Shown here piece after piece: positions 56,398 through 64,000 of a stretch of DNA of 64,000 nucleotides. Location: assembly GCA_015501595.1 (NCBI GenBank), contig JADNRX010000096.1:94956-158955 (forward strand). The letters are read 5' to 3'. Position numbers and translations under genes: made by a program. Each line of letters starts with the position of its first letter. The stretch's first letter is position 1. This DNA is from Hymenopellis radicata (Eukaryota; Basidiomycota; Agaricomycetes; Agaricales; Physalacriaceae). The notes under the pieces are model-generated. The model searched no databases, was not told the DNA's origin, and saw only the letters and a list, made by a program, of their open reading frames with translations.

Positions 56398-59300
56398 CTA
56401 CAACTGTTTGCAGGTGCGCTTATGACGAGGCCAATCTTTCGTCTGACAGTCCTTCGAACAATACCTCGCATCCTTGCATGAGCCACATGTCAACTTTCCT
56501 TTGCCCCGACACACCGTGCACTTCGGGTCCCGTACCATCTTTTCCAAATAGGACACTCCAAATAAGGGCGAGATCGCCACACGTGTGGCGTAACGCGCGA
56601 ACGGTCGCCACAACGGATTATTCATCATCCCTTCAACATATTTGCCTTCACCACAGCCACAAAGAGGATTGCTGTCCATCTCCTCCGTCAACGGAATCCT
56701 GGAAAGACTTCTGTACTCGCACTTTTCAGTGTGTGACCACGTGCGGCATCGTTCGACGAGCGCAGGTAGAATGTGCTTCCACATATAACGTTCGCCTTTG
56801 TAGATGGTGATGTGCCGCGCATTGCTCAAGTTGAGGAATTGCTCGAACTCAGCATGAATGTTAGGCATGAGGGCATCCCTCAAAGGGAGAACGTAACCGT
56901 CGGCGATAACGGTGGTGGATGAGGAATCATACTTCAAGCCGTTCATGAAGAAGACAGTATCACAGTTATTTGACGCGTCGTCTTTCAGAATGAACACGTT
57001 CCGAACCGATCCGCCCTGTATACCGGATGCAGCTGCAAGAAGTGTGTGGATTGTGTCCTTGATCAGGGCAAGAGCGTCCTCTGGAGTCTCAGATTTACTC
57101 CTCTGCTTCTTGATCAACTTGCGTTCTCGCGCAGAAAACATCGCGCCGATGTGAGGGTTAAGCCAATCGTAAAGCTTCTTAGACGAAAGATCTACAGGGA
57201 GAAGCGCGTCCAGATTAACGCGGTGGATATTCCACGGTGCAAGGCGGCTGCCAGTGCCCCCAATTACAGGAAACGGGGCTACTCTCGTACCCTGATGGGA
57301 AATCGGTGTGGTAGGAGGAACCACGACCTGGATTGACTCGTTTAATCACAATAACGGAATCGGAATTTGTACACTAACCTCAATGTACAACGACTTTCGT
57401 GCCGCACGTATGAGACCTCGCGCCCAGTCAACGGGAAAAGGGAAATGAAGATCCTGGAAAGTATTTGAGACCTGTAGTTTCAAGATACAGGGTGCTGTCT
57501 GTTTGATGGAAGGTGTCGCTCCTTTGGCCCCGAAGAGTAACTTGATACGGTCATTGGTCAATGAGACCTTGGCAGACAGTGATTTGACGCATTCGCAGTG
57601 CTCGTCTAATACAACATTCCACGCTTCTACGGCTCCGATTGACTCGGCAGCGCATTCCGAAGAACCTGACGGAATGGACGGTGGTAGAATGGCTGGGGTT
57701 TCCAGCGGCAAGACATGGACATGATTTGTATCAGAGAGCTTCGCGCCAAACACGTTCAGCCATGGGCCAAGCGAAGACGCATACAGCATGCAGTTGCCAG
57801 GTGTATTGCGCAGTGAGAGGTAAACTGAAATATTACTCTGCTGGTCGTGGACGATAAGCAAGTGTGTCGGCATTATGAACGAAGCGACTAATGAAGAATT
57901 GCCATTCCAGCCATCATGATCTTCCTCGAAGGCAATTCGCGGATTGCTGGTGGTCCCGATAGAGGTGACTCGCCCGAATGCTACTTGAACAGACGAAAAG
58001 ATATTATGCATCGAGTTGCCCCGCATATCACAAACCAAGGGCACGGTAGGAGTCTCTTTAGCATTTAGCAATTCCAGGCCCGGAGCGGTACGAGGAACGA
58101 CTAGAATGACCCGAACCGCAGTGGGGACGCTTTTCCAGCTGGAAAAGATCCCTTTAGGGGGGAGACGCACGCGATATGCATCCATCACATGTAGGCCGTG
58201 ACTGTACAGTTGGACATAGAAGTCCTGCGCATTGACGGTGTCCATCTTCCGCTCGGCGTCATGATCCTGGAGCTCGAAAAAACTGTCCATAACACTTGAC
58301 CATTTCTGTCCGGATAACTGTAATCGTTTTTGAAGCAACTCCAGCAGAGCGACAAAGGTTTCCCGATCGTAGAAAGCAATATTCGATAAGGATAGTATGC
58401 GTCCCTTATCCTGCCGTGGAAGATGGAGTTTTCGAAGAAACACTAACGCGTCCTCTTCACCGAAGAACGAGCCATACAGACCGTACAAGTAGGTCCCCAA
58501 CTGCTGATGATCGAAAGTTGGTACCGTTAACACATCGCCCAACGTCGGCGCTTTCCATGTCATCGTCTGGTGAGATTGCGAAGAAGTCATGGAGATCATA
58601 GACTTGGCTAAAGCCTCGTGTACGTTGGAATGTGGTGTGAAGCCCGACACGAAATCCACGGGAACCAACCCCAACAACAGACCAAGCACAGTGATATCGC
58701 TATATAGCGAATCCGTGAAATGTTTTGTAGTATCTTCGTCCGCCCCAGTGAGAAGGAATTCCGTGTAGAGGACGCACGACGGGGTACTTCTGTTGGAAAG
58801 CAAAGGGGCAGAGATAATGAGGACATTCCAAAGCCCAATGTGGTCGTTTAGATTGGACGTGTCGATGACGTTGAACCTTGAGGGACATATCTTGTCCCCC
58901 TGCAAATAATCGCAGCTCAGCGTCACCGATGTCGCCTTCCATTGGCGAACGGGTATAGGTGTTTCAAGCGATCGATTGGTATGGAAAGCGCCAAGTGCTT
59001 TACCAAATGCAATCGCATCGGTTGCGGCAAATCGAATGACAGGCGCCGTTCTCCTGCTCTGGGAATTCAGCGCGGACCGGTACCCGTTGCACCAGGCCGA
59101 GAATTGGGACTGTGCACTCTTCCTAATCGCGCTTAGATCCATAGTGACCAAATCTGCAGTACCCGCAAGGTCAGGGGCGAGATGGAAAAGGGAGAGTGGA
59201 TCGGTGCCATAATGGACGTGAAAGCCCTTGCGGCCGAGGCAGTAGAGGAAAGTGGGATTGACATGAGAAGCCTTTTTGATTGATTTCGGTTCCGTATATG

Positions 59301-60059
59301 TCGTCCCCGTAGTCCAAAACAGCCCGAACGATTGCATGGCAGCGGCCAAACCAAAAGCCATGAGAGGGCCAAATGCGCGGGAAGCAGGCGCTGCGCCAGG
59401 AGATCTCTTCAATGCTGCATCGCAGCCAGCGGCAAACGTCGCCTCCATCTCCTTCCTTTGTTGGGGACTGAGAGCCTCAAAGTCAACCCAAAGCTGCCAG
59501 TGTCGACGGAGATCGGGAAGGGTATTAACGGTGCAGAACTTGAGCACACCGCCATACGAAGATGCCTCCCATTTCTCGATGGTGGAGGAGATATCGAGCA
59601 ACTTTCGACTTTGATCGATGACAGCGGCAAACGTGGTCTGGTCGATCTTCATATGAAAGAAGGAGTTCCAAATAATACCAGCATCCGTGTATTGGTGGTC
59701 GATGATCATGGTTAGAAGCATAACGTTCCGCGCTGGGGTACTTTGTATTCAGCTGTTGGAGACGACCAGACGAAACCGAGGCTCACCCAAGACCGCAGGA
59801 TCGATATCGCAACAAGTGAAATCCAATTTTCGAGAACCTAGAAGAAATATTTAGTATGTACTAAGTGAAACCAGGAGTGCAACGTACTCTTGACGGGTTC
59901 GTTAAGAATCGTGAAGAGAATATTCCTCGGGTCGCCACACCCAAGTAGCAAGATTTCTGCATCGTCGTCGAATCCGACATCGCGAGCCAGGTTCACGGCG
60001 GGCGTGTTCCCCAACGGATAGAAATAATAGGCTCCGGGCCATATCACAGGAGACGCCAT
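56398..60059 (-). CDS. DUF4470 and MYND zinc-finger protein
   Basis: Large minus-strand gene. The start at 60059 (MASPVIWPGAYYFYPLG) leads into the DUF4470 motif NTPAVNLARDVGFDDDAEILLLGCGDPRNIL. Two introns join SRKLDFTCCDIDPAVL and ARNVMLLTMIIDH. A long exon (59721-57346) carries the bulk of the protein, about 790 residues. An intron at about 57325-57375 joins LYIE to VVVPPTTPISH, and the last exon ends with a MYND finger at 56400-56515: CTVCRGKGKLTCGSCKDARYC, then SKDCQTKDWPRHKRTCKQL. The zinc-ligand Cys and His are all present. The total is roughly 1,150 residues. DUF4470 N-termini with MYND C-termini recur in Agaricomycetes, and the function is unknown. MYND domains usually bind proline-rich partners. 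Confidence 0.88.
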
Positions 60060-60390
60060 TCTACCTGACAATCCTGAGGGTGAGAGGGTAAGGTGTGCTT
60101 GGGCACGAGGCGCACATTGAGTTAAAGTTTACGGAGATGCGCAGGACCTCGGCCATTCAGGCCGTGCCCGTGGAGTATGTTGGACGTGTCCAATCACTTG
60201 TTCAATTAACACGATGTGGGACATTCCTACAAACAAAGTGTTCAACCAAGGACAAATAATCAGAAGCAAAACTCACCATGAGTACATAGTAACGAATACA
60301 GAAAGCAAGATATACCCACAGTACTAAAATAAGACATAACTTATGTAGATAGACTATATATACATATCCACAGTAGTAGTAGTAAAACAG
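60060..60390. other. intergenic
   Basis: No gene was recognised. It contains the promoter side of the DUF4470 gene and the 3' end of REV1. Confidence 0.4.
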
Positions 60391-63300
60391 TCACTTGAAA
60401 GATAACCTGAAGCCCAACTTGATACGAGCAGCAACGTCCATATTCATCTTGACCTCCCTAAATGCCCGCCACCACGCATCGCCAACCACCTTCCTCCGCA
60501 TCGCCTCCTCATCACCCTCCGCCACATCAACATCCACGTGCTCATACTCCCTCCAATTCCGTCTTAACAGCACCAACCACCACTTGACAACAGCCACCGC
60601 ACTCTCCGGCCCAACGCCACCGTCCGAATTAACACACCCCACCAGAAACTTCTCAAAAAACTTCACATCCTTATCATTCGGCGCAACCTTCGTAAACCGC
60701 CCAACCCACTCCCCAATAATCCGCTGCACATCGTCCGTCTCCGTAAACGCCAACTTCTCTCCTTTCTCCTTCCCTCGCTGCCTCAACAACACCGGCGCAG
60801 GATACATCGCATGCGGCGGCGGCCGTCGCGTTATCCCATCCAGCGAATACAGCCTTGCCCGCGGCCGAAGCCCCAACCACTCCCCCGTCACCTCCGGGAT
60901 CCCTCCTTCGCTGTTCAACAGCCGCGCGCGCGTTAGCTGTTCCCGCTGAATACTCGTCGGCAGCATCCAAAACACCTCCGGGTCCAGATCCAACTTCTTC
61001 AGGTCCTCGTCCGACATACGCAGCCGCGCAGTGACGCCCTGCCCTCTCTGCTTCCCAAAGAAATTTGTCTTCTTCTTGGGGGACACCCCTGCCCTGCTAG
61101 GCGCGAGCTGGTTCGTGATGCGCTTGACGTTGACACCGTGTAGACCGCGCACAGGAAAAAGATTGTTCGTTCTGGAGCGAGAACGGTTAAAGGGCATGTG
61201 TGGGTTGATGGGCCGCCGTCGCCGCCTGCCAGTGATGTATGGAGATTCAGATCGCTTCTTGTATTCCTGGTCAAGCTCCTGGCGTACATCAGACGGTAGA
61301 GCCTGGTAAACCGACTGGTCGAGTTGAGAATACGCAGGCAGCGTAAGCTTGGTTGGTTCTGGCGGAGGTGGGGGATTTTGATCTATAACTTCGGAAGACG
61401 GGGGTGGGGAAGCGGTGTTGCAGGACGAGGAAATCGCTTCACCGTGCCAGCTGTCGCGTGGAATGGAAGCGTCCGTTGTCCTGCTGGAGCAATCCCATTC
61501 TTCGACTCCAGTTTCTGGATTTGAATTCCAAGCCCCCGAAGTTCTTTTGGATCAAAAGCGAAAGCCTTCAACATTCGCCACGCATGGTCGCCGATAACTG
61601 TCTCATCGTTCGTCGCTCGACCTGACGGGTCAGCTAAAGGTCCCTGTTTGTTGAAAACCTCGCATGCACCATGACCCAGAAACTAGAGTTGAAGTTAATA
61701 AACCAGATCGAACAAATTGAGATGGTGTTAGGAAACTGGGAGTTTCCTAATTGAGAAAATTTCCTTCACCATCGACTGCAAATTGGAAACATACCTTCGG
61801 TGGCTCAACCGGCGCCGTAGGATCTCTCTTCATAACCTTCAACGTAATCGAGCGACCCAGCATCCGAGCATCATCCAACCGCTTCTTCACTTCGGTTGCC
61901 ATTTGCCTAACAAACACCTCCGCCTGCTCGTTACTCTCAAACCGGATTCCATAATTAATCTCGCACGAAACAGACTTTCTCGGCTTGTCCGACTCCAGTT
62001 TCTTGTCATCAATGCCCCGGATCGCATTATAGAGCGTGTCGCCGGTGGCTTTACCTAGCGCATCACAGAGTGCTGCTCGACTTTTGTTCGCCAGCTCTCC
62101 AAGACAAGCTGTACCGAGCTTCTCTACCGCCTTTTCCTTCGTCGACCGGCCGAAGCCGTGCAAATCGGAGATGGTCAGCGTGGCGATAAACGCCTGCGCA
62201 TCGACTTCCATGAGGTGATAGGATCCCGCCGGTTTCGCCTTCCGTGTGGCCAGACGCGCGAGAAGGATATTGTGGGATATCCCGATGGAGACTTCGCACC
62301 CCGTAGCTCGTTTAACTTGAGCGCGAATGGTCTCTGCGAACTCTTTGGCGGGGTCCACGGTGATTTTTGCTTTGGCTCTGAGTCGATTCACCGTGTTCGT
62401 CACTTCAATGAGAGCTTCGTCGACCGACACAGCCTGAAGGTCCTCCGCATGGGACATAAGTACGGTGTAGAACTGGAGCGATAATTGCTTATACCTAATA
62501 CGAATTTCAGAGGATGCACGAAAGGCGATAGAAGACACGTACAGCTCAAATTCATACGGCATCGTCAAAATCGTTGGACAGAGTTTCCTCGCTTGCTGTA
62601 AACTCATCCCGTTCTTAATCCCAAACTCCCTCGCCTCGTAGCTGCAGCTGGCGATTTCACTGGTGCTTCCACCCCCACCCTGTGCGCCCTGCGAATGGCA
62701 TACTACGACCGGTTTCCCTTTTAGCTCGGGCCTCTTCAGTAGTCCCGCCGAAACGAAGAAACAATCGAAATCGCAATGCATGATAACCCTATCCTCGGGC
62801 ATCTCCTTCGCTTTCCCTTTCCCTTTCGTTGGAGAGCGCATGACGAATTCGACTCCTCGCATGCTCACTCCGCCAGCAGTAGCTGCGTCTTCCTCTGCAG
62901 CGACCGTTCCAGCAGCCTCGGCCGTCTCGGCGCGTGCCTGAGCCTCTTGAACGAGATCCTTCAGCTCTGCCTTCCAAGTGGAAAGATGATGGAGACGAGA
63001 GTTTTTATAATAGCCTTGGATAAAGTCTGGGGCGACGGAAGTATGCGCATTGCGCCATTCTGGCTTGGCCATGGCTCTCTGGGCGAATGGGTTGGAGTCA
63101 TGCGAAGCATATGAGGGCGTCGTAGATGGAAGATCAGGGGTATACAGTGAACTATCCTGCCTCGCTTTTCGTCCCTGTGTGGCGTCTGTGCGATCTGGGA
63201 GTGTGTATATGAAGTCCTGCCAAGGTAAAAGGACTCCTTGGGCAGCACTATCGACGAGCCATTCTGGGCGAACAACTTTCATGTTTTGGAATTCGCGAAT

Positions 63301-63972
63301 TTTAGCAGGCGTGAGGGAACAAGTTAGGATATGTGTTCTGCGGATCTGTGAATACATATATGCGTTATGAAAAGACGTGAAACATACACTAGGCCTTTAT
63401 TGACGAGGTAAGGCTGAAACACGCCGCCGTGGGACACAATAAGCTCGCGCAGCACCTGCACTGACGGCGACGTCCATCCATTTATCTAGATGACGGTAAG
63501 CTCGTTGTTGAAGTATTAAGATCCACACGCACATATATAGCCAAACCGCTGAACAGGTCAGTCCCGGCCGATTCGAACGTCGAGTTCTGTATCTGTAGCT
63601 TGGCGCGTTTCCTCTGCATGTATTCGCCAAAATCTCCGAAATGAGCGACTCCATAGATGTCTTCATCGTCTTCTCGCGGCCGTTTCCTGTCCTCCTGCGG
63701 GCTGCGATCCCCTTTAATGCCAGCTGATTAGGAGGGTATTGACAGAGAGGTGACGACGGCCTCTTGTCATCGCTCGGAGCGCCAGGCTCGCCTGGTAGTA
63801 TGACATGCTCCAAAGCCTCGAGAAAAGCTGGGTCGTCGTCGGAGAAGTAGTCAGTTGATTGACTCCCGGAAGGAGCGGGCATGAGATGGTCATAAAATTC
63901 GTAGAGCTCGTCGCAGTTGTGGCTGCTGTCTCTGGCGTTGTCGACGTTAACGTCGTGGATGATGGTGGTCAC
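60391..63972 (-). CDS. REV1: REV1 translesion DNA polymerase (deoxycytidyl transferase)
   Basis: Y-family polymerase that inserts dCMP opposite lesions and scaffolds translesion synthesis in the nucleus. From the ATG at 63972 the first exon is acidic (FSDDDPAFLEALEHVILPG). After an intron, FGDFGEYMQRKRAKLQIQ and, after another, NGWTSPSVQVLRELIVSHGG begin the BRCT domain, which continues with KVVRPEWLVDSAAQGVLLPW. The catalytic core follows: IMHCDFDCFFVSAGL, the SCSYEAREFGIKNGM loop and SVDEALIEV carry the three acidic residues. A frame-neutral intron probably lies after YEFELY. GYGIRF-type little-finger sequence (NYGIRFESNEQAEVF) comes next. The C-terminal part has a ubiquitin-binding motif (YQALPSDVRQELDQEY, about 61300-61250) and a basic tail ending LGFRLSFK at 60391. 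All domains of the family are present and no lesion is visible. Exact splice sites near 63730 and 61680-61750 are tentative. Confidence 0.93.
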
Positions 63973-64000
63973 TGGTAAGAGATCAAGTCAATTCGATCGC

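Overview
The window is nuclear DNA of a filamentous basidiomycete, most likely an Agaricomycete. Nearly every gene is split by 45-60 bp GT-AG introns, and the gene set is typical of mushroom-forming fungi: F-box-like proteins, a DUF6534-type membrane protein, a DUF4470/MYND protein, an M36 fungalysin and a PIN-like auxin efflux carrier. No bacterial operon, CRISPR array, rRNA operon or autonomous transposon was seen. Positions 1-18900 are repeat-rich and partly decayed. They hold low-complexity sequence, short degenerate repeats, a broken aldo/keto reductase, an intact auxin-efflux-type transporter (4403-6259), a seven-helix membrane protein (8033-9336), an M36 metallopeptidase (12236-14765), a tRNA-Pro (15181-15260) and a possible bHLH factor remnant. 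Positions 18900-33100 hold an F-box-like protein, an intron-rich cyclophilin, an odd tRNA-like gene with a long hairpin, a secreted protein with a PKD/Ig-like region and a DUF6534-type membrane protein, separated by long stretches in which no gene was recognised. Positions 33100-42700 carry the inverted second copy of the seven-helix gene, an ABC-transporter fragment, a 59-residue membrane protein whose stop lies three bases before the start of a UMP/CMP kinase, another F-box protein, a second copy of a dispersed repeat and a 598-bp MITE. Positions 42700-64000 are gene-dense: a kinase-like protein that has lost its catalytic residues, converging on an apparently active kinase of similar layout; an atypical short-chain dehydrogenase/epimerase; a Dal5/TNA1-type MFS carrier; a DenD-like dehydrogenase divergent from an RpiB-like sugar isomerase; a DUF4470-MYND protein; and a complete REV1 translesion polymerase ending at the window edge. 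The most interesting features are (1) an inverted segmental duplication with arms at about 7195-9345 and 33115-35290, whose two gene copies differ at their C-termini; (2) the tail-to-tail kinase/pseudokinase pair; (3) the MFS + DenD + RpiB group, which suggests catabolism of a four-carbon acid sugar or related polyol; and (4) the possible bicistronic pair at 36412-37430. Gene spans run from start to stop codon and include introns. Exon joins were made by eye from splice signals and reading frame. Family assignments come from recognised motifs, not from a database search.
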